Source: Roseburia sp. (GTDB lineage: Bacteria > Bacillota > Clostridia > Lachnospirales > Lachnospiraceae). From it: DNA of 12,680 nt. Position 1 is the stretch's first letter; each line of letters begins with the position of its first letter. The stretch spans positions 1-12,680 of the forward strand of contig JAUUNJ010000038.1 in the NCBI GenBank assembly GCA_030844625.1, given 5' to 3'. Below the pieces are notes generated by a model. That model searched no databases and had not been told where the DNA came from. It worked only from the letters and a program-made list of their open reading frames with translations. Below, piece by piece: positions 1 to 6,042 of this stretch. Made by a program: the position numbers and the translations under genes.

Positions 1-663
1 CGAAGCATAAAACTTAAGGGCACGTCCACCTGTAGTTGTTTCCGGATTTCCAAACATAACACCTATTTTTTCTCTTAGCTGATTAATAAATATAACAGTA
101 CAGCTTGTCTTATTCATAATACCTGTTAACTTTCTTAAAGCCTGAGACATAAGACGGGCATGCTGTCCCATATGAGAGTCTCCCATATCTCCATCTATTT
201 CTGCCTTAGGTACCAGCGCAGCTACCGAGTCCACAACAATAAGATCAACAGCTCCGGAGCGCACCATGGTTTCTGTTATCTCCAAAGCCTGTTCTCCGTA
301 ATCCGGCTGTGAAATATATAAGTTATCAATATCTACGCCAATAGCCTTAGCATATACCGGGTCAAGGGCGTGCTCAGCATCAATAAAACCTGCCACTCCC
401 CCACGTTTCTGTACTTCTGCTATCATATGTAATGCTACCGTGGTCTTACCACTGGATTCCGGTCCATATATCTCTACCACTCGTCCTTTTGGAATTCCTC
501 CCAGACCTAATGCAAGATCCAGACTTAAAGAACCCGTAGGAATTGTTTCTACATTAATCTTACTTCCCGGATCTCCCAATTTCATAATTGAGCCTTTTCC
601 GTGTTGTCTCTCAATCTGTGCTATCGCTGCGTCTAATGCTTTTAACTTATCTTCTTTATTCAT
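1..663 (-). CDS. recA: RecA recombinase, N-terminal part (cut by window edge)
   Basis: RecA forms ATP-dependent filaments on single-stranded DNA, drives strand exchange, and triggers LexA self-cleavage in the SOS response. The 221 residues present begin [18 protein letters not shown]. They include the Walker A loop GPESSGKTT, the Walker B strand [10 protein letters not shown], and the L2 region with [10 protein letters not shown] and [11 protein letters not shown]. The family is usually about 345-360 residues, so roughly the last 130 residues lie beyond base 1. No frameshift or stop interrupts the visible part. The ATG at 661-663 follows an AAAGGATG ribosome binding site about 6 bases upstream. 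The gene is monocistronic at its 5' end: it has its own promoter and LexA box, and the upstream aminotransferase ends in a terminator. Identification is certain. Confidence 0.98.
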   Translation of the reverse strand, partial: MNKEDKLKALDAAIAQIERQHGKGSIMKLGDPGSKINVETIPTGSLSLDLALGLGGIPKGRVVEIYGPESSGKTTVALHMIAEVQKRGGVAGFIDAEHALDPVYAKAIGVDIDNLYISQPDYGEQALEITETMVRSGAVDLIVVDSVAALVPKAEIDGDMGDSHMGQHARLMSQALRKLTGIMNKTSCTVIFINQLREKIGVMFGNPETTTGGRALKFYAS

Positions 664-681
664 TGTTAACATCCTTTCTTT

Positions 682-695
682 CGAACTTATGTTCG
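682..695. promoter_or_regulatory. LexA (SOS) operator of recA
   Basis: The sequence CGAACTTATGTTCG has both perfect half-sites, CGAAC and GTTCG, of the Gram-positive LexA/DinR box (CGAAC-N4-GTTCG). It lies between the predicted recA transcription start (near 698) and the ribosome binding site. Bound LexA should therefore block initiation or early elongation, with induction after DNA damage. Confidence 0.93.
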
Positions 696-704
696 CATAC
701 AAGT

Positions 705-733
705 ATAATAATATATATCTCTTCAGGTGTCAA
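705..733 (-). promoter_or_regulatory. recA promoter (sigma-A type)
   Basis: On the minus strand there is a perfect -35 TTGACA (728-733), exactly 17 bases, then a -10 TATTAT (705-710). The predicted start is near 698, so the LexA box occupies about +4 to +17. The strong -35 fits a highly expressed but repressed SOS gene. Confidence 0.85.
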
Positions 734-745
734 TAGTTTTTAACT

Positions 746-781
746 CTGTGATTAAATAATATTTCTGCACCAAAATCACAG
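746..781. repeat. 8-bp inverted repeat upstream of the recA promoter
   Basis: CTGTGATT (746-753) is matched by AATCACAG (774-781) with a 20-base spacer, starting 12 bp upstream of the recA -35 box. No protein is assigned. The spacer is far longer than that of a CRP site, and no U-tract follows. It may be chance in AT-rich DNA. The rest of 734-856 shows no gene. Confidence 0.3.
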
Positions 782-856
782 AAAAACCATTTGAAACAAG
801 TATACTTCATATTCATTCAATAAGCAACATTTTTATACTGTTCTATACTTTCTTCA

Positions 857-890
857 TAAAAAAAGCGCTCCTGAATTCAGAAACGCTTTT
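857..890 (-). terminator. Intrinsic terminator after the aminotransferase gene
   Basis: On the minus strand AAAAGCG pairs with CGCTTTT. The stem continues through wobble pairs into CTG-AATT-CAG, giving about 13 bp with a 4-base loop. The stem runs into a tract of seven or more T residues. It sits 12 bases after the aminotransferase stop codon and separates that transcript from recA. Confidence 0.85.
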
Positions 891-902
891 GTATCTTTGC
901 TT

Positions 903-2192
903 TTACTGCTCTAACATTTTTTCTATTGTTGCTATTTTTGTGCAGACAATTAATATTTTGCTTGCCTCTATCAATTCCTCCGGAGTTGCATAGGATGGAG
1001 CAATTCTTATATTACTGTCATCCGGATCATTTTTGTATGGATATGTTGCACCTGCACCTGTAAGCACCATTCCTGCATCTTTACACATGCCAACAATTCT
1101 TTTTGCACATCCACTCATGACATTTAAAGAGATAAAATAACCTCCTTTTGGATTAGTCCATGTGGCAATATCTGCACCCTTTAATTCCTGATCAAGCATT
1201 GACAATACCGCTTCAAATTTTGGTCTCATTTTTTCAGCATGCTTCATCATATGTTTTTTTATTCCGTCAAAATTTTTAAAATATTTTGCATGTCTGAGCT
1301 GATTAATTTTATCAAAACCGATTGTCTGAACTGTCATCTGCTCTTTGATGAAATCCAGATTTGCCTTTGATGACGCGATTGCTGCCACACCTGCGCCGGA
1401 AAAAGTAATCTTTGAAGTTGATGCAAATTCATATACCATATCCGGATTTCCCGCTTTCTCACACTCTTCTATGATATCTAAAATCTTGTCCTGCTTTTCT
1501 TCCTCTTCATATAAGTGATGTACAGCATAAGCATTATCCCAGAAAATTCTAAATCCCTTTGCGGCAGGCTTTAAATTTGCCATTCTTTTTACTACTTCAT
1601 CCGAATAGGATATTCCTGTAGGATTAGAATACTTTGGAACACACCAGATACCCTTAATTGCCGCATCTTCACTTACCAGTTTTTCTACAAGATCCATATC
1701 CGGTCCATCTTCAAGAAGAGGAACATTAATCATTTCAATTCCAAAATATTCTGTAATTGAAAAATGTCTGTCATATCCCGGAACAGGACATAACCATTTT
1801 ACTTTTTCTAATTTGTACCACGGAGTAGACCCCATAACACCATGAGTAAAGGATCTTGCAATAGTATCATACATTACATTAAGACTGGCATTACCATATA
1901 CAATAATATGTTCCGGATCTGTCCCCATAATATCCGCCATCATCTGTTTTGCTTCCGGCAGACCATCCATTACGCCGTAATTTCTGCAGTCTAATCCATT
2001 GGATGCTTTAATCTCAGAACTGCTGTTAAATACATCAAACATCCCCATGGATAAATCTAACTGTTCTGGTCCGGGTTTTCCTCTGGACATGTCCAGACTG
2101 ATATCAGATTCACAGATCTTCTGATATTCTTCCTTTAAAGATTCAAGTTCCTTTTGTAACTCTTCCCTGCTCAACTGTTCATAAGCTAACAT
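903..2192 (-). CDS. Class I aminotransferase, aspartate aminotransferase Ic-like (PLP enzyme)
   Basis: Probable fold-type I PLP-dependent aminotransferase of the aspartate aminotransferase Ic type, moving an amino group between an amino acid such as aspartate and a 2-oxo acid in the cytoplasm. In the 429-residue protein, DMSRGKPGPEQLDLS (34-48) is typical of this branch. Other marks are NYG (71-73), the SNPTG segment (189-193), DNAY (219-222), the Schiff-base lysine K261 in STSKITFSGAG, and the likely carboxylate-binding R396 in RIAPS. The longest ORF starts at a GTG at 2210, but GGAGG lies inside that extension. The ATG at 2192 follows GGAGG with a 7-base gap and is preferred. It lies about 35 bases after pgsA, so it is probably cotranscribed, and it ends at a strong terminator. 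Exact substrate is not provable from sequence. Confidence 0.88.
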   Translation of the reverse strand: MLAYEQLSREELQKELESLKEEYQKICESDISLDMSRGKPGPEQLDLSMGMFDVFNSSSEIKASNGLDCRNYGVMDGLPEAKQMMADIMGTDPEHIIVYGNASLNVMYDTIARSFTHGVMGSTPWYKLEKVKWLCPVPGYDRHFSITEYFGIEMINVPLLEDGPDMDLVEKLVSEDAAIKGIWCVPKYSNPTGISYSDEVVKRMANLKPAAKGFRIFWDNAYAVHHLYEEEEKQDKILDIIEECEKAGNPDMVYEFASTSKITFSGAGVAAIASSKANLDFIKEQMTVQTIGFDKINQLRHAKYFKNFDGIKKHMMKHAEKMRPKFEAVLSMLDQELKGADIATWTNPKGGYFISLNVMSGCAKRIVGMCKDAGMVLTGAGATYPYKNDPDDSNIRIAPSYATPEELIEASKILIVCTKIATIEKMLEQ

Positions 2193-2227
2193 AACTTTTC
2201 CTCCATTCACTTATTGTAAATTTTATG

Positions 2228-2758
2228 TTAATTTCTCAGCACATTTATGTTTTTAACAACATAGTCAATCATAGATATAATTGTAAGCGCAAGAGAAATC
2301 CAGATTAAAGCCCATCCGATGATATCAAATGCTTTAAGGGGGATATCAACGATAAGGACAATAATCATAAACATCTGAAATGCAGTTTTGAATTTTCCCC
2401 ACCATCCTGCGGCAAGGACAATTCCCTGATCAGCAGCAAGAATCCTGAATCCACTTATAAATAATTCCCTGCTGATAATGATTATGACAACCCACGCCGG
2501 AATTTTTTCAGGGCTTAAGCATATAAGTGCAGCACTGACTAATAACTTATCTGCCAGCGGGTCCATAAACTTTCCAAAATTAGTCACCAGATTATATTTT
2601 CTCGCTATCTTTCCGTCCAGTAAATCGGTAAGACTTGCAACGATAAAAATAGCAACAGCAATATAATTATTGTATGGTATTGAATGAATCAGCATAACTG
2701 CAACGAATACCGGAATACAACACACTCTGAATACGGTTAATTTATTAGGTAAATTCAT
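2228..2758 (-). CDS. pgsA: CDP-diacylglycerol-glycerol-3-phosphate 3-phosphatidyltransferase
   Basis: Integral membrane enzyme that joins glycerol 3-phosphate to the phosphatidyl group of CDP-diacylglycerol, the committed step toward phosphatidylglycerol and cardiolipin. The CDP-alcohol phosphotransferase signature is complete: D45, D48-G49, A52-R53, G62, D66 and D70 (seen as DLLDGKIAR and FGKFMDPLAD). Hydrophobic segments near residues 8-25, 32-45, 73-100 and 125-170 suit a multi-spanning membrane protein. The length of 176 is near the usual 180-190. The ATG follows AGGAGG, and the ribosome binding site lies in the 18-base gap after rimO, so the two are probably cotranscribed. In many Firmicutes pgsA is followed by cinA and recA; here an aminotransferase takes cinA's place. 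Other CDP-alcohol transferases share the motif, but context and length favour PgsA. Confidence 0.93.
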   Translation of the reverse strand: MNLPNKLTVFRVCCIPVFVAVMLIHSIPYNNYIAVAIFIVASLTDLLDGKIARKYNLVTNFGKFMDPLADKLLVSAALICLSPEKIPAWVVIIIISRELFISGFRILAADQGIVLAAGWWGKFKTAFQMFMIIVLIVDIPLKAFDIIGWALIWISLALTIISMIDYVVKNINVLRN

Positions 2759-2776
2759 AAAATTCCTCCTGTCTGG

Positions 2777-4105
2777 TCAATGATCTATCTCGCCAATAAA
2801 ATCATAATCATTGGTTCCTGTAACTTTAACTTTGACAAAATCACCTGTAATTAGTTCTTCCTCCGTGACAATAAATATGTTACTGTCTACCCCCGGAGCA
2901 TCCATATATGTTCTTCCCATATATGCATTTTCTCCTGATATACGTCCTTCAACCATCGCAATGAATGTCTTTCCAATATATTTTTCAGAATTGTCAAACA
3001 CAATATCCTGCTGAAGTTCCATAATCTGATTACGCCTGTCAATTTTAATCTGCTCATCTATCTGATGCTCCATAACTGCCGCTGGTGTATTTTCCTCTGG
3101 AGAATATGTAAAGACACCCAGTCTGTCAAACTCCATCTCATTCACAAAATTCATTGTAATATTATGATCTTCCTCAGTCTCTCCGGGAAAACCGGTAATC
3201 AGCGTAGTTCTGAGAACAATTCCGGGAATTCTGTCTCTCAATTTCCATATAATTTCCCGTAATTGTTTATTGGTGGTCTTTCTGCCCATTCGCGCCAGAA
3301 TATTGTCACTGGCATGTTGAATCGGAATATCCACATATTTGCATATTTTATTTTCCTGTGCAATTACGTCAATCAATTCATCATATATTTCCTCCGGATA
3401 ACAATAAAGAATTCTGATCCACTGTATTCCGGAAATTTCCGTTAATTTCTTCAATAATATATGGAGGGATTTTTTTCCATAGAGATCAACCCCATACATT
3501 GTAGTCTCCTGCGCAACAAGAATTAACTCTTTCACTCCTCTGTCTGCAAGCTCCCTTGCCTCTTTCAAAAGAGTTTCCATTTCAACACTTCTGTAATTTC
3601 CTCTTATCTTTGGAATAATACAGTAAGTGCAATGTTTATCGCACCCCTCTGCTATTTTAAGATAAGCATAATTTCCCGGTGTTGACAGATTTCTTGGTGC
3701 ATTTATCCCTGCCGGCAAATCTATGTCTTTTAAAAGCTGAACAGCTTTCTTTTTTTGCAAAAATTCCTCTATTGCTTCTACAATGCCGTCAATTGCCGTT
3801 GTTCCAATACATATATCTATTTCTGGAATTTCACTTTTAATTTCTTCGTGATACCTTTGCGCCAGACATCCTGCCAGAACCAAAGCCTTGCAGTTGCCTT
3901 CCGCCTTGTATCTTGCCATCTCAAATATGGTATTGATGCTCTCTTCTTTTGCATCATTGATAAAACAGCAACTGTTTATTATGATAATGTCCGCCTGAGT
4001 CTCATCATCTGTAAATTCATAACCGGCAGCCCCTAAAATACCTGACATATGCTCTGAATCCACAAGATTTTTGTCACACCCAAGGGATATGAACAATACT
4101 TTCAA
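2777..4105 (-). CDS. rimO: Ribosomal protein S12 (Asp) methylthiotransferase RimO
   Basis: Radical SAM enzyme that adds a methylthio group to the conserved aspartate of ribosomal protein S12. With the TTG start the protein has 442 residues and begins with the family-typical run up to SLGCDKNLVDSE. Cluster-binding cysteines of the N-terminal methylthiotransferase domain are C10, C46 and C80. The radical SAM CxxxCxxC motif is C155, C159, C162 (GCDKHCTYC). A C-terminal TRAM domain follows from about 375. Start choice: an upstream in-frame ATG at 4120 has no ribosome binding site, and AGGAG (4113-4117) lies within its own first codons. The TTG at 4105 sits 7 bases after that AGGAG. A terminator-like hairpin separates rimO from rpoZ. 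MiaB is the main alternative, but the CDKNLVDSE start and short N-terminus fit RimO. Confidence 0.95.
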   Translation of the reverse strand: MKVLFISLGCDKNLVDSEHMSGILGAAGYEFTDDETQADIIIINSCCFINDAKEESINTIFEMARYKAEGNCKALVLAGCLAQRYHEEIKSEIPEIDICIGTTAIDGIVEAIEEFLQKKKAVQLLKDIDLPAGINAPRNLSTPGNYAYLKIAEGCDKHCTYCIIPKIRGNYRSVEMETLLKEARELADRGVKELILVAQETTMYGVDLYGKKSLHILLKKLTEISGIQWIRILYCYPEEIYDELIDVIAQENKICKYVDIPIQHASDNILARMGRKTTNKQLREIIWKLRDRIPGIVLRTTLITGFPGETEEDHNITMNFVNEMEFDRLGVFTYSPEENTPAAVMEHQIDEQIKIDRRNQIMELQQDIVFDNSEKYIGKTFIAMVEGRISGENAYMGRTYMDAPGVDSNIFIVTEEELITGDFVKVKVTGTNDYDFIGEIDH

Positions 4106-4128
4106 CTGACTTCTCCTCATTTCAACAT

Positions 4129-4155
4129 AAGAAAAAGTGTCGTTTTCGACACTTT
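4129..4155 (-). terminator. Terminator or attenuator between rpoZ and rimO
   Basis: On the minus strand AAAGTGTCG (4147-4155) and CGACACTTT (4134-4142) form a perfect 9-bp stem with an AAAA loop. The stem continues into TTTTTCTT, a classic intrinsic terminator. The first arm overlaps the rpoZ stop codon. The next gene's ribosome binding site begins only 12 bases downstream, so this is an intra-cluster terminator. Either rimO-pgsA transcription depends on read-through or there is a promoter inside rpoZ. Confidence 0.82.
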
Positions 4156-4393
4156 ATTCTTCATCATCTCCTAAAATTCTAATTTTAGAGTCATAAAGTT
4201 CATCAACAGCAACTGATAAAGGCTTCTTTCCCTCTGCATGTTCTACCAGTGGTTTATCTCCTGAGATAATCTGTCTTGCTCTTTTTGATGTTGCCATTAC
4301 AATTGAATATCTGCTCTGAACTACCGGCTGTTCGCCATCTTCAACCTCACTATTTGCAACTGCCATTAAATCTGAATATGATGGATGTAACAT
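4154..4393 (-). CDS. rpoZ: RNA polymerase omega subunit
   Basis: Small subunit that clamps and stabilises the beta-prime subunit of RNA polymerase. The 79-residue protein begins MLHPSYSDLM and carries the conserved omega core SRYSIVMATSKRARQI (about 27-42). KPLSVAVDEL (about 57-66) and an acidic tail follow. The length matches Firmicute omega proteins (about 67-80). The ATG has an AAAGGAG ribosome binding site overlapping the end of gmk, and only 3 bases separate it from the gmk stop. Order yicC-gmk-rpoZ is widely conserved in Firmicutes and supports the call. Its stop codon lies in the arm of the terminator that follows. Confidence 0.95.
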   Translation of the reverse strand: MLHPSYSDLMAVANSEVEDGEQPVVQSRYSIVMATSKRARQIISGDKPLVEHAEGKKPLSVAVDELYDSKIRILGDDEE

Positions 4394-4396
4394 AAT

Positions 4397-5023
4397 TTAT
4401 TCTCCTTTCGAAAATTTCAAAATATCATCTTTTATTTCCCGAACACGTTCCTCACTTGGTAATTCCGGTTCAGTATCTGTTGCTATTTTATTAATATTAC
4501 TAGCACATTTATCTATTTCATCGTTGATAACGAAATATTCATAGTATTCCATAAATGCAGTTTCCTCAGAAGCTTTCTTAAGTCTTTTCATTATAACTTC
4601 CGGTGATTCTGTCTGCCTTCCCTCAAGTCTCTTTTTGAGCGTTTCAGCATCCGGCGGCACTATAAAAACCAAAACAGCTTCCGGCTTTTCTTTTTTTACT
4701 TTCAGCGCGCCCTGTGTCTCAATTTCAAGAATTACATTATTACCGTTATTAATATTTGTCTCCACAAATTCACGGGGAGTTCCATAATAATGATCTACAT
4801 AGTTGGCATACTCAAGTAATTGATTTTTTTCAATCATGCTCTCAAACTGCCCGTTTGTCATAAAATGATAATGTATTCCGTCTATTTCATTTTCTCTTGG
4901 ATTTCTCGTTGTGGCAGATACTGAAACCTTATAATTAGAATATTTATCCTGTATATATTTTACTACAGTTCCCTTTCCAACCCCGGAAAATCCTGAAATA
5001 ATTAATAATTTTCCTTTATCCAT
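4397..5023 (-). CDS. gmk: Guanylate kinase
   Basis: Phosphorylates GMP or dGMP to GDP or dGDP with ATP, in guanine nucleotide synthesis and salvage. The P-loop is GFSGVGKGT (11-19). It is followed by the GMP-binding region with SATTRNPRENEIDGIHYHF and the adjacent YYGTPREFVE segment. ILEIETQGALKVK and the LKKRLEGRQTES lid segment then occur in the usual order. The length of 208 is typical. The ATG is 4 bases after the yicC stop. Only a weak ribosome binding site is visible, with GGA just 2 bases from the ATG, so translation may be coupled to yicC. In B. subtilis the small gene remA lies between yicC (yloC) and gmk; it is not present here. Confidence 0.97.
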   Translation of the reverse strand: MDKGKLLIISGFSGVGKGTVVKYIQDKYSNYKVSVSATTRNPRENEIDGIHYHFMTNGQFESMIEKNQLLEYANYVDHYYGTPREFVETNINNGNNVILEIETQGALKVKKEKPEAVLVFIVPPDAETLKKRLEGRQTESPEVIMKRLKKASEETAFMEYYEYFVINDEIDKCASNINKIATDTEPELPSEERVREIKDDILKFSKGE

Positions 5024-5027
5024 AATC

Positions 5028-5906
5028 CTACTCTATATTCTGAATTTGTTCTCTCACTTTTTCAATGTCTGTTTTTAACTCAATTGCCCTGTCAGAGATT
5101 TCAGAATCCGTTGTTTTTGATAATGTTGTGTTTGCTTCTCTGTTCATTTCCTGTGCAATGAAATCCAGCCTTCTTCCAATAGTTCCACCTTTTAGCAATG
5201 CTTCTTTCATCGCCTTAATATGACTGTCTAATCTGACCAGTTCCTCATCCACAGAAACTTTGTCAGCAAAAATTGTAACTTCCTGTACAATTCGTGCCTC
5301 ATCAACCTGGGTATCTTCGAGAAGTTCGCGTATTTTTGTAGTTATTTTTTCTTTGTACTCAGATACAATAATCGGAGACTTTTGGGTAATAAACTCTACA
5401 TTGGTAATCATTCCATCCAGCTTGTTCAGCAAATCATCCTTCAGCCGCTCTCCCTCCGAATGCCGTGTTTTTACCAATCTTTGTGCTGCCCCATCAATTG
5501 CCTGAATTACAAGTGAAGTAATCACTTCTTCATCATCTTCTTCGCTCTCAATTGTGACAACATCCGGACTTCTCATAATATGGCTTGCCTTGACATCGTT
5601 ATCGATTCCAAGCTGTTCACTGATTCGTGAATAGCAGTCAAAATATTCTCTGGCAAGTATGGGATTATAACGCACACACTCGTTGCCCGTGCCAAGGTTT
5701 TCATATGTAATGAAAACATCAACCTTTCCTCTTTCCACATACTTTTTCAGTTCGTTCCTGATATCACTTTCAAGGAAATTAAGTTTCTTTGGTAACTTAA
5801 TACCCAGTTCCAAATATCTATGATTCACAGATTTTATTTCTACGGATACCTTTCTATCACCTTGAGAAACCTCAAATCTGCCAAATCCAGTCATACTTTT
5901 TAACAT
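5028..5906 (-). CDS. yicC: YicC family endoribonuclease (YloC-like)
   Basis: Conserved YicC/YloC protein; family members have been described as endoribonucleases linked to RNA turnover. The 292-residue protein starts with the signature MLKSMTGFGR. It contains the YicC N-terminal domain (SVEIKSVNHRYLELGIKLP, about 1-155) and the C-terminal DUF1732 domain. Near its end this has GRRLDFIAQEMNREANTTLSK and SEISDRAIELKTDIEKVREQ. A longer reading frame opens at 5960, but that codon lies upstream of the predicted transcription start near 5942. The ATG at 5906 has AGGAG about 7 bases upstream and gives the usual family length, so it is chosen. It is the first gene of a yicC-gmk-rpoZ operon behind a strong sigma-A promoter and a palindrome. 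Confidence 0.93.
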   Translation of the reverse strand: MLKSMTGFGRFEVSQGDRKVSVEIKSVNHRYLELGIKLPKKLNFLESDIRNELKKYVERGKVDVFITYENLGTGNECVRYNPILAREYFDCYSRISEQLGIDNDVKASHIMRSPDVVTIESEEDDEEVITSLVIQAIDGAAQRLVKTRHSEGERLKDDLLNKLDGMITNVEFITQKSPIIVSEYKEKITTKIRELLEDTQVDEARIVQEVTIFADKVSVDEELVRLDSHIKAMKEALLKGGTIGRRLDFIAQEMNREANTTLSKTTDSEISDRAIELKTDIEKVREQIQNIE

Positions 5907-5923
5907 TTTTATCTCCTGCATAA

Positions 5924-5936
5924 GGGGTATTACCCC
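5924..5936. promoter_or_regulatory. GGGGTAATACCCC palindrome in the yicC leader
   Basis: A perfect 6+1+6 palindrome (minus-strand GGGGTAATACCCC) lies at about +6 to +18 from the predicted start and just upstream of the ribosome binding site. It could be a repressor operator or a 5'-end RNA hairpin (GGGG/CCCC stem, TAATA loop). I know no regulator for this exact sequence and saw no second copy in the window. Confidence 0.5.
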
Positions 5937-5948
5937 ATAATTCACTTT

Positions 5949-5977
5949 ATTATAATTCAAAGAAGGCTTACCGTCAA
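5949..5977 (-). promoter_or_regulatory. yicC-gmk-rpoZ promoter (sigma-A type)
   Basis: On the minus strand -35 TTGACG (5972-5977), exactly 17 bases, and a perfect -10 TATAAT (5949-5954). The start is predicted near 5942. This excludes the upstream ATG at 5960 as the yicC start. Confidence 0.88.
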
Positions 5978-5979
5978 GG

Positions 5980-6008
5980 TTGACTTAATAATGAAATGAT
6001 TATACACT
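5980..6008 (+). promoter_or_regulatory. rqcH promoter (sigma-A type), back to back with the yicC promoter
   Basis: On the plus strand -35 TTGACT (5980-5985), 17 bases, then -10 TACACT (6003-6008). TATACA at 6001-6006 is an alternative -10. The -35 is 2 bp from the divergent yicC -35, and together they read GTCAAGGTTGAC. Its -10 is weaker than that of yicC. Confidence 0.68.
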
Positions 6009-6042
6009 ATTTTAACAGAAATAAAAATAAAGGAGTACTATT

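Noticed and set aside
440..736. 98-residue plus-strand reading frame opposite recA
   Set aside because: It is antisense to the well-conserved recA coding sequence and its promoter, has no plausible ribosome binding site, and shows no recognisable protein features.
747..780. TGTGA...TCACA pair resembling a CRP site upstream of recA
   Set aside because: A CRP site needs a 6-base spacer. Here it is 24 bases, and Clostridia rarely use that class of CRP site.
4116..4127. Micro-ORF ATG-TTG-AAA-TGA overlapping the rimO Shine-Dalgarno
   Set aside because: It has no ribosome binding site and only three sense codons. Such short frames are common by chance in AT-rich leaders.
4145..4151. TTCGACA, a perfect Spo0A core (TGTCGAA) on the minus strand
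   Set aside because: It lies in the loop and arm of the rpoZ terminator hairpin, which explains the sequence. It also shows that single 0A cores occur by chance here.
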